Source: Arthrobacter sp. M4 (GTDB taxonomy: Bacteria; Actinomycetota; Actinomycetes; Actinomycetales; Micrococcaceae). Taken from it: a stretch of 64,000 bases of DNA. The notes beneath the pieces are model-generated. The model was not told the origin of the DNA, searched no databases, and was given only the letters and a program-made list of their open reading frames with translations. The stretch is from contig NZ_JAIWYX010000005.1 in assembly GCF_020251205.1 (NCBI RefSeq), forward strand, positions 124,001 through 188,000. Direction: 5' to 3'. This document shows positions 16,641-24,922 of the stretch, one piece after another. Numbering within the stretch: the first letter of the stretch is position 1; each line of letters opens with the position of its first letter. The position numbers were made by a program, and so were the translations under genes.

Positions 16641-17324
16641 ATGCAGAAAATGATTCACGTCAAAACCAAGTTTGACCGCCCAGATCCCGACGTCGTCCGT
16701 CGCCTGGGTGCCTTTTCGTCGGCAACCATTCATGAGGCACAAGGACGAAAAGGCGCCCTGAGCCCGCGGATCAAGCCGATTGACCGCTCGATGTCCTTCT
16801 GCGGTCCCGCCGTCACGGTCAAGTGTGCACCGCAGGACAACCTTATGCTGCAGGTGGCAATTCACTACGCACAAAGCGGTGACGTTGTATTGGTTGGGGC
16901 GGGTGAATACACCGATGCAGGCACTTTCGGAGATGTCCTTGGTAACGCGATGGTCGCCAAGGGGATCGCGGCCATGGTCACCGATTCCGGTGTGCGCGAC
17001 ACACAGGACCTGATCGAACTGGGACTTCCCGTGTTCTCCGGAAGTATCTGCATCAAGGGCACGGTCAAGGAAACGTTGGGACCCATCAACCACCCGCTCG
17101 TTTTTGGCGACGAGATCGTGTACCCGGGTGACATCCTGCGCGGGGACGCAGATGGCGTAGTGGTGGTTCGGCAGGAGGAGGCGGAGGACGTCATCGCCCT
17201 GTGCCAGGCCCGCGATGACGCAGAGCGTGAACTGATCAAGGCCTACCACGCAGGCGGTACAACCATCGAGCTCTGCAAGCTCACGGATGTGCTGAAGGCC
17301 AAGGGACTCCTGGTCGAGGAATAA
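16641..17324 (+). CDS. RraA-like 4-hydroxy-4-methyl-2-oxoglutarate / CHA aldolase
   Basis: A 227-residue class II pyruvate aldolase of the RraA/LigK fold. It cleaves 4-hydroxy-4-methyl-2-oxoglutarate or 4-carboxy-4-hydroxy-2-oxoadipate and also decarboxylates oxaloacetate. The metal and substrate motif is ATIHEAQGRKGALSPRIKPI, with GNAMVAKGIAAMVTDSGVRD (the Arg-Asp pair that coordinates substrate and metal) and DILRGDADGVVVV. Length matches the aldolase group rather than the shorter RNase E inhibitor RraA. It follows the aminotransferase gene by 31 bases and is closed by a strong terminator. Confidence 0.88.
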   Translation: MQKMIHVKTKFDRPDPDVVRRLGAFSSATIHEAQGRKGALSPRIKPIDRSMSFCGPAVTVKCAPQDNLMLQVAIHYAQSGDVVLVGAGEYTDAGTFGDVLGNAMVAKGIAAMVTDSGVRDTQDLIELGLPVFSGSICIKGTVKETLGPINHPLVFGDEIVYPGDILRGDADGVVVVRQEEAEDVIALCQARDDAERELIKAYHAGGTTIELCKLTDVLKAKGLLVEE

Positions 17325-17328
17325 GAGC

Positions 17329-17370
17329 AAAGAGGAAGGCGCCCCCTCGAGGGGGCGCCTTCCTCTTTTA
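17329..17370 (+). terminator. Rho-independent terminator after the aldolase gene
   Basis: A long perfect stem: left arm AAAGAGGAAGGCGCCCC and its exact complement ending in CTTCCTCTTT, meeting at CTCGAG in the centre, followed by TTA-rich sequence. It begins 5 bases after the aldolase stop codon. Confidence 0.92.
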
Positions 17371-17371
17371 T

Positions 17372-17536
17372 TGCGGCCTGTTTATTCAGGCCTGTTTATT
17401 TCGGTGTGCTTATTCCGAACCAGGGACCGGGAGAACACCAGGAACCGGGAGAACGAGGAAGGGACCCTGCCTAACGGCCAGGTCCCCTTCCTCGTCATTT
17501 CATAGCTTGTTCACGCTATTTCATAGCTTGTTCACG
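17372..17536. repeat. Repeat-rich intergenic segment with a second hairpin
   Basis: Three kinds of short direct repeats follow each other: GGCCTGTTTATT at 17375-17386 and 17389-17400; ACCGGGAGAAC at 17426-17436 and 17444-17454; and a 19-base unit ATTTCATAGCTTGTTCACG at 17497 and 17518, period 21. Between them lies a hairpin with arms ACGAGGAAGGGACC (17453-17466) and its complement with one bulged base (17481-17495), probably the terminator of the small leftward gene whose stop lies in the last repeat. Confidence 0.7.
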
Positions 17537-17765
17537 TCAAAGCGCTGGCCGATGCGGCCGCGCCGCTCCCCGAAGCCACCAGTGTCCACTCCGTGCTGTT
17601 GCCTCCGTAGCTCGGCATAATGCTGCCTTCGAAAACAAACAGGGGTTCGGCAGCTGTTTCGACCGGTTTCCACAGCCCATTCACAGGGCAGTGAAATCCC
17701 GTCCGGGCGGTGACGGACCCTCGCGATTCATTCAGCTGCCAGCTGGACTGATTGATCCTTTTCAT
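17532..17765 (-). CDS. Small conserved-looking protein with CPxxGxW and MP motifs
   Basis: A 77-residue protein I cannot name. After a basic start (MKRINQSSWQLNESRGSVTA) it has RTGFHCPVNGLWKPV, then EGSIMPSYGGNSTEWTLVA, then an alanine-rich tail. CP-x2-G-x-W followed by a hydrophobic strand, G-x2-MP and a final W resembles short beta-rich motifs seen in proteins of contractile-secretion and other loci, which is only a by-eye impression. ATG at 17765 has AAGGA upstream at about 10 bases. The stop falls in the last intergenic repeat. It is next to, and in the same direction as, the LysR gene. Confidence 0.5.
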   Translation of the reverse strand: MKRINQSSWQLNESRGSVTARTGFHCPVNGLWKPVETAAEPLFVFEGSIMPSYGGNSTEWTLVASGSGAAASASALT

Positions 17766-17916
17766 TTTCAGCTTTTCCTTATGCCGTACCCACAAATAGT
17801 GGAACTTACGAATTGACCTAATAGTTCGATGGTAGGTTCGAAATTCAGTGCTGAATAAGACCAAAGTCGCGTGCCAGGATAAGCGGATCATATGGATGCC
17901 AGGGCTCAGGGCAGAG

Positions 17917-18840
17917 CTACTTCGGAGCCCCGCCATATGTAGTCAGCAGCCGGCTCTTGATCATCTCCCGCATCAGGATCAGTACCGCAGACGCGGCCTC
18001 GGAGAGCGGTTCGTGCTCGGCCGTGCACAGGGCGATCTTGCTCTGCAAGGCAGGCTCAACGATCTTCAGCACCTTGAAATTCTGGTCAGGGAACAGCGCG
18101 TCAGCTGCGGATTTGGGGAGGATGGCCGCGCCCAGGTTCTCCCCGATCAGCCGAATCAGCGACGGAACAGATTCAACTTCGCTGACAAGCTTCAGGCTCA
18201 GCTCCTTGTCGTGGAATCCCTTCTCCACGATTTGCCGCAGCGTATGAATTCGTTCCGGCAGGAACAAGCCCAGGGTTGACGCTTCCTCCAGGGTGACCGT
18301 TTGGCCATTCCCGACTTGCACGTCCGGGTGGGTTACGAGGTGCAGATCCTCCACGATCATCGTTGTGAATCGGACTCCGCGGATCTCTCCAGGCTCGTAG
18401 ATCAGGGCCATGTCCAGCTTGCCGTTCTTGATGGATTCGCTGAGTACGCCACCAAAGATTTCGGTCAGGTGGAGGACGATGTCAGGGTATCTCTTGGCGA
18501 CTTCCTGGACGATCTGCGGTGCCAGACTGGAGGCCATGCTGTACGGCGCAATGGCTATGGAGACCCGGCCGGAGGGTGCGGCACCAGACGTTGCAACGTC
18601 TTGACGGGCCTGTTCTACAAGGCGGAGGATACTTTGTGCATGGCGATAGAGGGTATTGCCGGCGGCCGTTGGCTCGACCCCCTGTTTGCTACGAATGAGC
18701 AGTCTTTGCTTGAGGTCCTTTTCCAAGGCTGAGACCTGCTGGCTGAGGGCCGGCTGTGCGACGTGGAGTGCCGCCGCTGCCTTTGTGATGCTCCCGGCAT
18801 CGACGATTTTCACGAAGTATTCGAGCTTTCGTGTGTCCAA
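17917..18840 (-). CDS. LysR-type regulator, NAC-like
   Basis: A 307-residue LysR transcription factor. The N-terminal HTH reads MDTRKLEYFVKIVDAGSITK and AAALHVAQPALSQQVSALE, followed by a linker helix and a periplasmic-binding-like effector domain. The DTRKLEYFV start and the overall pattern fit the nitrogen-assimilation regulator (NAC) branch. I place the start at the TTG 18840, where the family begins and where AAAGG is 7 bases upstream; a GTG at 18855 is possible but lacks a site. It is divergent from the ABC transporter operon and likely controls it; an ATA-N9-TAT site lies just upstream. Confidence 0.85.
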   Translation of the reverse strand: MDTRKLEYFVKIVDAGSITKAAAALHVAQPALSQQVSALEKDLKQRLLIRSKQGVEPTAAGNTLYRHAQSILRLVEQARQDVATSGAAPSGRVSIAIAPYSMASSLAPQIVQEVAKRYPDIVLHLTEIFGGVLSESIKNGKLDMALIYEPGEIRGVRFTTMIVEDLHLVTHPDVQVGNGQTVTLEEASTLGLFLPERIHTLRQIVEKGFHDKELSLKLVSEVESVPSLIRLIGENLGAAILPKSAADALFPDQNFKVLKIVEPALQSKIALCTAEHEPLSEAASAVLILMREMIKSRLLTTYGGAPK

Positions 18841-18883
18841 GGCCTTACCTTTCACGGCTCACAGTGCGAAGTGCCGGTGGGCC

Positions 18884-18898
18884 ATAACCAAACTCTAT
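18884..18898. promoter_or_regulatory. ATA-N9-TAT site upstream of the NAC-like gene
   Basis: ATA (18884-18886), nine bases, TAT (18896-18898) matches the consensus described for NAC proteins (ATA-N9-TAT). It is 44 bases upstream of the LysR start, where autoregulation would act. The motif is short and can occur by chance. Confidence 0.35.
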
Positions 18899-19008
18899 GT
18901 AGGGACACAGAACTCGTCTTTGTGTGGCGGGTCACTCACCAGATAATTTGAGGTTCTGGACACTACTGGTCAAGCAATTCTAGTGGGTCCGGAGGCCAAG
19001 AGTCTTCT

Positions 19009-19028
19009 GGTTGGGAATATCCCGAACC
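19009..19028. promoter_or_regulatory. Dyad in the LysR/ABC transporter intergenic region
   Basis: GGTTGGGAATATCCCGAACC pairs with itself at 8 of 10 positions. It lies between the divergent LysR and transporter genes, 121 bases before the solute-binding protein start, and is a candidate LysR or other operator. Confidence 0.35.
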
Positions 19029-19148
19029 TTCATTAATCAAGCGGCATGGATAATCTGCCAAAGGACCATTTGAAGATTCTTGGACTAATAACTCTAATTT
19101 CCGTCCGGCGGATTAGCCGGTTAGTTCATAGTCAGGAAAGAGTGCTCC

Positions 19149-20234
19149 ATGAGATTCTCCCTCCGGTCCGGCATCGCAGCCACTGCGGTGGTGACCGCAT
19201 CAATCCTCGGCCTCACCGCTTGTGGTGGCGGCAGCCCCGCTCCTCAGGGTACTGGCGCGGCAACGTCGGGTGAAGTGAACCTGATCGCCTATTCGGGTGT
19301 CTGGCAGGACCAGTACACCAAGGCCGTCATCGAACCGTTCAAGGCGAAGTACCCGGACATCAAGATCAACTTCGTTTCGAAGCGCTCCTCTGCCGAAATG
19401 CTGAGTGCACTGCAGGGACAGAAGAGCAACCCGAATACCGATGTCGCCATCATGGACCAATCTGTTTCTGAGTCTGGAAACAACCAGGGACTGTTCGACA
19501 AGGTGGACGCTACGGCAATCCCCAATCTGGCGAACGTCCCGGACAAGTTCAAAAACAAGGACGGCTACGGCCCGGTTGTAATGGTTGACGCCGTGGGACT
19601 CGTCTATGACACTGCTACCTTCCCGAAGGCTCCCGAGAGCTGGAACGCCCTGTGGGACAAGCAGTATGCCGGCAAGGTCAACGTCGTCGCCCCGCCTTCG
19701 CTGCTTGGCATCACCCTGACTGCCATCACTTCGAAGATGCAGGGTGAGGACTACACCAAGAGCATCGACGCTGCAACGGCTCGCCTCAAGGAACTGTCAC
19801 CGAACGTCCAGACGTTCGCTCCGAACCCTGACGAGTACCAGAACGTCATCACGGGGCAGACCGTCCTGGGCCTGGGCCAGAACGCCCGCGGCCAGTACTA
19901 CAGCGACCAAACGAACAAGAAGATTGGGGTTGCCTTCCCCAAGGAGGGCACGGCCTACCAGATCAACACGGTCAACGTGGTGAAGAACGCCCCCAATGCC
20001 GCAGCGGCCAAGACGTTCGCCAACTACGCGCTATCCGCAGAGGCCCAGACAGCCTTCGCCAAGGCCCTCTTCTACGCTCCCTCAGTCACCAACGTGAATC
20101 TGCCGGCTGAAGTCAAGTCCCGCGTTGTTCCCACAGATGGTTCGCTGAACATCATCCCGCTGGATGTTTCCTTCCTTGCCTCGGTGCGCGACAAGTGGAC
20201 CGACACCTGGAAGCGCCAAATCATCAACAAGTAG
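19149..20234 (+). CDS. ABC transporter solute-binding lipoprotein, PotD/spermidine type
   Basis: A 361-residue extracytoplasmic binding protein. The signal is RSGIAATAVVTASILGLTAC with a lipobox cysteine, then a Gly/Ser linker. The mature fold begins VNLIAYSGVWQDQYTKAVIE, typical of the family-1 binding proteins that serve PotABC-like importers of polyamines and other small cations or acids. The C-terminal half holds AVGLVYDTATFPKAPESWNA. The GGAAAGAG site precedes ATG 19149. It is the first gene of a four-gene ABC importer operon; the substrate is not readable from sequence. Confidence 0.88.
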   Translation: MRFSLRSGIAATAVVTASILGLTACGGGSPAPQGTGAATSGEVNLIAYSGVWQDQYTKAVIEPFKAKYPDIKINFVSKRSSAEMLSALQGQKSNPNTDVAIMDQSVSESGNNQGLFDKVDATAIPNLANVPDKFKNKDGYGPVVMVDAVGLVYDTATFPKAPESWNALWDKQYAGKVNVVAPPSLLGITLTAITSKMQGEDYTKSIDAATARLKELSPNVQTFAPNPDEYQNVITGQTVLGLGQNARGQYYSDQTNKKIGVAFPKEGTAYQINTVNVVKNAPNAAAAKTFANYALSAEAQTAFAKALFYAPSVTNVNLPAEVKSRVVPTDGSLNIIPLDVSFLASVRDKWTDTWKRQIINK

Positions 20235-20273
20235 CTCCTCTTTCATCGCGGTCCCCGCAGGAGAACTAACATC

Positions 20274-21386
20274 GTGAATTCCACAAAGTTGTCGATTGTC
20301 GACCTCACCAAACGCTACGCGCCTGGCCTTGAGCCTGCGGTAGACCGCCTCAACATGAGTGTGGAGGAGGGCCACCTGGTGGCCCTCCTCGGCCCCTCGG
20401 GCTGTGGAAAGACCACCACGCTCAGGATGGTGGCGGGGCTCATGGACCCTACCTCCGGCTCCATTGTTGTGGACGGCAAGGACATCACCCACACTCCCGT
20501 GAATAAGCGCGGTATGGGTATGGTCTTCCAGTCCTACGCGCTCTTCCCCCACATGGACGTTGCGCAGAACGTTGCCTTCGGTCTCCAGATGCGGAAGGTT
20601 CCGGCCAAGGAACAGGCAAAGCGGGTAGCCGCCGCGCTGGACATGGTCCAACTGGGCCACCTGGCCAAGCGGAAAGTCAGAGAACTTTCCGGCGGCCAGC
20701 AGCAGCGCATCGCCTTGGCCCGCGCCCTGGTGGTGGAGCCCACGCTCCTGCTCCTGGACGAACCGCTGTCCAACCTGGACGCGAAGCTTCGTGAAACCAT
20801 GCGCACCGAGATTCGCTCCATCCAGCAGCGGACCGGCGCCACCACGCTGTTCGTGACCCATGACCAGGACGAAGCCCTGGATATGGCGGACCGGATCGCC
20901 GTTATGAACGGCGGGCTTATTGAACAGTTTGGCCCGCCGACCGAGGTCTACGAACGGCCGAACACCCACTTCGTGGCCAACTTCATCGGCCAGGCCAACT
21001 TCCTGACGGCCAACGTTGTGTCTGAAAACGGTCCCGCGACTGATGGTGAACGCTACTACAAGGTAGATATCGAGGGTCTTGGTACGTTCGGGGCCGTGGG
21101 CCACCCGGGGCTTACAGGAACGCATGAGCTGGTCATCCGGCCGCAGCGCCTGCAGGCCTCGCTGCACGCCCCGCTTGGCGCCAACTCCATCACCGGAACA
21201 ATCGAGCGCGTGAGCTACACCGGAGACACCCTTGGTTTCTCGGTCAGGGCGGGCGAACGACTCCTGCATGCCCAGCTGATGACATCCAGTGCTGATATGC
21301 CGCGGCAGGGGGATACCGCGCACCTGTCCTGGGAGGCGGCGGACGCGTACATCATCCCCAAAACACCCCAGGGGCCGGCGTCGTGA
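20274..21386 (+). CDS. ABC transporter ATP-binding protein, PotA type
   Basis: A 370-residue ATPase that powers the importer. Walker A is GPSGCGKTTT, the Q-loop VFQSYALFPHM, the signature LSGGQQQRIALARAL, Walker B LLLLDEPLSNLD and the switch His in TLFVTHDQDE. After residue ~240 a TOBE-type regulatory domain follows (ANFIGQANFLTANVV, then RPQRLQASLHAPLG). Start is GTG at 20274 with GGAG upstream. Its stop overlaps the GTG start of the next permease gene. Confidence 0.93.
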   Translation: MNSTKLSIVDLTKRYAPGLEPAVDRLNMSVEEGHLVALLGPSGCGKTTTLRMVAGLMDPTSGSIVVDGKDITHTPVNKRGMGMVFQSYALFPHMDVAQNVAFGLQMRKVPAKEQAKRVAAALDMVQLGHLAKRKVRELSGGQQQRIALARALVVEPTLLLLDEPLSNLDAKLRETMRTEIRSIQQRTGATTLFVTHDQDEALDMADRIAVMNGGLIEQFGPPTEVYERPNTHFVANFIGQANFLTANVVSENGPATDGERYYKVDIEGLGTFGAVGHPGLTGTHELVIRPQRLQASLHAPLGANSITGTIERVSYTGDTLGFSVRAGERLLHAQLMTSSADMPRQGDTAHLSWEAADAYIIPKTPQGPAS

Positions 21387-22303
21387 GTATTACCCAGACC
21401 GAGCCACGTCAGGCGGACCGCCCGGGGCATGAGCCGGGCGCCTTGGAGAAGGCGAAAGTCGCACGGGATCGCCGAACCTACATCGCGCTGCTGGTGCCAG
21501 CCATCCTGGGGCTTTTTGTGAGCTTCGTCCTGCCTTTGGCGTACATGATCAGGATGTCCTTCAACCAGGGAGCTCCTGACGGCGTCATTGTGGAGACGTT
21601 CACGCTGGATACCTATATCCAGCCCCTGACCGACCCCTTCTACTGGCGCGTCACGCTGGATACGTTCCAGATGGGCGTGATTGTGGGAATCCTTTGCGTG
21701 CTGGTCTCCTACCCGGTTGCCCTCTTCCTTGCAAGGACCACCAGCAAGTACAAGGGCCTTCTCATAGCCATCGCAATTGCCCCGCTGCTGACCTCGGCCG
21801 TCGTGCGCACGTACGGCTGGATGGTGATCCTGGGGACCAACGGGCTTGTTAACTCGTCGCTCAAGGGCATGGGCATCATCGATACACCGCTCAAACTGAC
21901 CAACAACATGACCGGTGTGACCATTGGCCTCGTGGAGATCTTTATGCCTTACGCCATCCTGGCCATGATTTCCGGGTTTGGCCGTCTGAGCTATCAACTC
22001 GAGGAGGCTGCCGGTTCCCTGGGCGCGAACAAGTTCAAGGTTTTCACCAAGGTCACGCTGCCGCTGAGCCTGCCGGGCATCCTGACGGCGTTCCTCATGG
22101 TCTTTGTTTTGTCGATCAGCACCTTCATCACTCCCCGCCTCCTCGGCGGCGGCAGCGTCCAGGTACTGGCCACTGAGATCTACGACCAAACCACCGGCCT
22201 GCTGAACTGGCCCTTCGCCGCCGCCCTATCGGTGATCCTGCTGGTGCTGTTCGGCGCAGTCATTGCCGTTTACCAGCGGATCACGAAGAAGATTGGAGGG
22301 TAG
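21383..22303 (+). CDS. ABC transporter permease, PotB type
   Basis: A 306-residue permease with six predicted helices. The cytoplasmic coupling loop reads EEAAGSLGANKFKVFTKVTL, the EAA motif that docks the ATPase. It starts with GTG at 21383 overlapping the ATPase stop (GTGA), which implies translational coupling. The protein is followed after its TAG by the second permease. Together they form a heterodimeric membrane channel of the spermidine/putrescine-type importer class. Confidence 0.92.
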   Translation: MSITQTEPRQADRPGHEPGALEKAKVARDRRTYIALLVPAILGLFVSFVLPLAYMIRMSFNQGAPDGVIVETFTLDTYIQPLTDPFYWRVTLDTFQMGVIVGILCVLVSYPVALFLARTTSKYKGLLIAIAIAPLLTSAVVRTYGWMVILGTNGLVNSSLKGMGIIDTPLKLTNNMTGVTIGLVEIFMPYAILAMISGFGRLSYQLEEAAGSLGANKFKVFTKVTLPLSLPGILTAFLMVFVLSISTFITPRLLGGGSVQVLATEIYDQTTGLLNWPFAAALSVILLVLFGAVIAVYQRITKKIGG

Positions 22304-22305
22304 TG

Positions 22306-23121
22306 ATGGCTGAGGCACCTCTTTTCAAGCCAAAACTCAAGGTTGGAAAACCGCTATTTGGGATCCTCGTTTTCCTGATGTACGTTTTCCTTTCGGCGCC
22401 GCTGCTTATTGTTTTTATCGTTTCCTTTGACTCGAACCAATTCCTGTCATTTCCACCCCAGGGCTTCACGTTCAAGTGGTATGAATTGCTCCCCAAGGAA
22501 ACCACCTTTATGAACGGCCTGAGGATCAGCCTGATCGTCGCTCCTATTGTGACGCTTATTGTGCTGCTCATAGGTGTGCCCGCCGCGCTGGCGCTGGATC
22601 GGTTCGAGTTCAAGGCCAAGGGCGCCCTCCAGTCGTTCTTCCTGTCGCCTTTGCTTATCCCGAGCATTGTCCTGGCACTTGGGCTCGTGTTGCTGTTCAG
22701 TCCGCTTCGCCTGACCAATACCTATGCTGGAATCGTCATTGGACACGTAGCCATAACGTTTCCGTTTGTAGTTAGAACCACGCTGATGAGCCTGGCTACC
22801 AGCGACACATCGTGTGAAGCTGCCGCACGGATCCTTGGCGCGAATTCCTGGACTGTGTTCCGTCGGATTACGCTTCCGATCATCCAGCCGGGTGTCATTG
22901 CCGGTGGTGTCATCGCATTTATCGTTTCCTTCGACGAGGCAGTGATCTCGCTGTTCGTCGCGGAATCAGGGCTGCCGACGCTCCCTGTGAACGTCCTCCG
23001 ATACGTAGAAAACCAGGCTGATGCCGCAGTCGCCGCGCTGTCCGTGATCCTGATCCTCTTCTCGTTGGTGGTTGTAGTGATCGTTGAGCGGGTCATGGGC
23101 CTGAGGAAGGCCCTCCGCTAA
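22306..23121 (+). CDS. ABC transporter permease, PotC type
   Basis: A 271-residue second permease with six helices and the coupling motif CEAAARILGANSWTVFRRITLP. ATG 22306 has GGAGGG 6 bases upstream; an in-frame GTG at 22303 is an alternative. It closes the ABC operon, and a strong GC-rich hairpin with a T-run follows. No nucleotide or sensor domain is fused to it. Substrate is unknown, but the pxp genes downstream point to 5-oxoproline or an amide-like compound. Confidence 0.92.
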   Translation: MAEAPLFKPKLKVGKPLFGILVFLMYVFLSAPLLIVFIVSFDSNQFLSFPPQGFTFKWYELLPKETTFMNGLRISLIVAPIVTLIVLLIGVPAALALDRFEFKAKGALQSFFLSPLLIPSIVLALGLVLLFSPLRLTNTYAGIVIGHVAITFPFVVRTTLMSLATSDTSCEAAARILGANSWTVFRRITLPIIQPGVIAGGVIAFIVSFDEAVISLFVAESGLPTLPVNVLRYVENQADAAVAALSVILILFSLVVVVIVERVMGLRKALR

Positions 23122-23139
23122 AGCAACTGTCGAATCAGG

Positions 23140-23175
23140 CCCCGCCGGCTGCCCTTGGGTGCGCCGGCGGGGTTT
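23140..23175 (+). terminator. Terminator after the ABC importer operon
   Basis: Arms CCCCGCCGGC (23140-23149) and GCCGGCGGGG (23163-23172) pair perfectly around 13 bases and are followed by TTT. It begins 18 bases past the permease stop and separates this operon from pxpABC. Confidence 0.85.
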
Positions 23176-23409
23176 CGGCATGCGGTCAGGCCCGACGGCG
23201 GCGCCCACCGTGGTGGACGTCATAACAACCGGTTATCCCGGGACATCCAATAGGTCTTTGTGCCCGGCCAGAGGCCGGTGAAAGAATTCTGAACAGAGGC
23301 CAGAAGTGCCGGTAGAAGAAATCAGGCAAATCAAAACCTGCCGACAAAAACCCTGGTTGGTATTTGTGCCTTTTAAGATCGTTATCCCTGAGCAGGAAAA
23401 GAGAAGCAC

Positions 23410-24198
23410 GTGAGCCCGACAATTGATCTCGTCGCAGATCTTGGGGAAGGATTCGGCACCTACACCATCGGCGATGACCGTGAATTGCTGGAAATCGTTT
23501 CTAGCGCCAATATTGCCTGCGGTTTCCACGCCGGCGATCCGGACATCATGAACGCGACGGTGGCCGAATGCGTCCGCAGGGGTGTCGGGATCGGCGCCCA
23601 CCCCAGCTTCCCCGATCTGAGGGGTTTTGGCCGCCGCGCAATGGACCTCACCGCGGACGAGGTGAGGAACGACGTCGTCTATCAGCTTGGTGCCCTCTCA
23701 GCCTTCGCCGCCCTTCACGGCGCGAAAGTCTCACACATCGCGCCCCATGGGCGCCTAGGGAACCTCGTCGCCACCCGTGCCGACTATGGCGAGGCCGTAG
23801 CGGAAGCAGCCGCCGGCGTCGATCCCAACCTCATTGTGGTGGCCCAGGAAGGCGAACTGGCTCGTGCGGCCCGTTCCCGCGGCCTTGATGTCGCGATCGT
23901 GGGCATCGTGGACCGCGCCTACCAGGAGGATGGGACCCTTGTTCCCCGCAGCCAGCCCGGCGCTGTCCTGCACAATCCCTCGGAAATCGTGGACCGCACG
24001 GTTCGTATGGTGTGCGAAGGGAAGATCGCAACCGCCACTGGCTCGGACATCGACATCACTGCCGACACTGTGCTCCTGCACGGGGACAACCCCGGAGCAG
24101 TTGAGCTGGCGCGGCTGATTCGGAGTGAACTGGTGGCTGCCGGCGTACACATAGCTCCGCTTGCCGAGGTGCTTGACGCAAAGCGGAAGGCAGCCTGA
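23410..24198 (+). CDS. pxpA: 5-oxoprolinase subunit A (LamB/YcsF family)
   Basis: A 262-residue protein of the LamB/YcsF family. PxpA with PxpB and PxpC forms an ATP-dependent enzyme that opens 5-oxoproline (pyroglutamate) to glutamate. Family motifs visible: DLVADLGEGFGTY, ANIACGFHAGDPDIM, GIGAHPSFPDLRGFGRRAMD and the C-terminal VLLHGDNPGAVELARLIR. The start is GTG 23410 with AGGAAAAG upstream. It is followed without gap by pxpB. Confidence 0.92.
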   Translation: MSPTIDLVADLGEGFGTYTIGDDRELLEIVSSANIACGFHAGDPDIMNATVAECVRRGVGIGAHPSFPDLRGFGRRAMDLTADEVRNDVVYQLGALSAFAALHGAKVSHIAPHGRLGNLVATRADYGEAVAEAAAGVDPNLIVVAQEGELARAARSRGLDVAIVGIVDRAYQEDGTLVPRSQPGAVLHNPSEIVDRTVRMVCEGKIATATGSDIDITADTVLLHGDNPGAVELARLIRSELVAAGVHIAPLAEVLDAKRKAA

Positions 24199-24199
24199 C

Positions 24200-24922
24200 A
24201 TGCCTGCCCTGTCCGTGGCTTCCACGGAGACCTACGAGTCCGGCGACTCCGCCCTGCGCGTCGTGGCCATCTCCGACGAGCGCGAGGAAAACTGGCTTAC
24301 CGTCCATCGGCTCGCGGGCTGGCTGGAGGGCTGCGGCGCCGAAGGAATTCACGGAGCCGTTCCAACGTACGACTCCGTACTGGTGGAGTTTGACCCTTAC
24401 CTGGTGTCGGCTCGCCAGGTCCGTGCATTCGTCCAGCTTGGCCTGCGGGAGCTCGACGCGACCGGAGCCTCGAGCACGGAACAGCGCGAATTCGACGTTC
24501 CGGTTGTGTACGGCGGTGAATATGGGCCGGATTTGGAGCGTGTTGCCGAATACCAGGGCCTGGATCCCGCGGACGTGATTCGCCTCCACTCTGAGAAGAC
24601 GTACACCATTCGCTGCCTGGGTGCTCCGGCCGGTTCGCCCATGATGGATGGTCCGGCGTTTCCCAAGCCCGTCCCCCGGCTCAAGGATCCGCGTCTCAGC
24701 GTGCCTGCCGGGGCAGTTTCGGTGGCAGGGCGGCAGGCTGTCATCGCACCGGCGTCGGCGCCCGGAGGCTGGTGCGTCATCGGCCAGACTCCGTTGACTG
24801 TCCTCAACCTGCGAAAGGAACCGCTGGTGCCGTACAAGCCCGGAGACATCCTTCGCTTCCGCGCAATCGAGGCCGGCGACTTCGCCGCCTATGCGGGCAG
24901 GGAACTGGAGCCGAGGCCATGA
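24200..24922 (+). CDS. pxpB: 5-oxoprolinase subunit B (KipI family)
   Basis: A 240-residue KipI-type subunit with the expected blocks VHRLAGWLEGCGAEGIHGAV, PTYDSVLVEFDP, IDVPVVYGGEYGPDL-like stretch (here FDVPVVYGGEYGPDLERVAE) and the C-terminal VAGRQAVIAPASAPGGWCVI. ATG at 24200 follows the pxpA stop by one base, and the stop overlaps the ATG of pxpC (ATGA), so the three subunits are translationally coupled. A kipI-like sporulation role known from Bacillus is not expected here. Confidence 0.9.
   Translation: MPALSVASTETYESGDSALRVVAISDEREENWLTVHRLAGWLEGCGAEGIHGAVPTYDSVLVEFDPYLVSARQVRAFVQLGLRELDATGASSTEQREFDVPVVYGGEYGPDLERVAEYQGLDPADVIRLHSEKTYTIRCLGAPAGSPMMDGPAFPKPVPRLKDPRLSVPAGAVSVAGRQAVIAPASAPGGWCVIGQTPLTVLNLRKEPLVPYKPGDILRFRAIEAGDFAAYAGRELEPRP

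Noticed and set aside
20082..21323. 413-residue leftward open frame
   Set aside because: It is the antisense of the ABC ATPase gene, without start signals or protein-like composition, a common shadow in GC-rich DNA.
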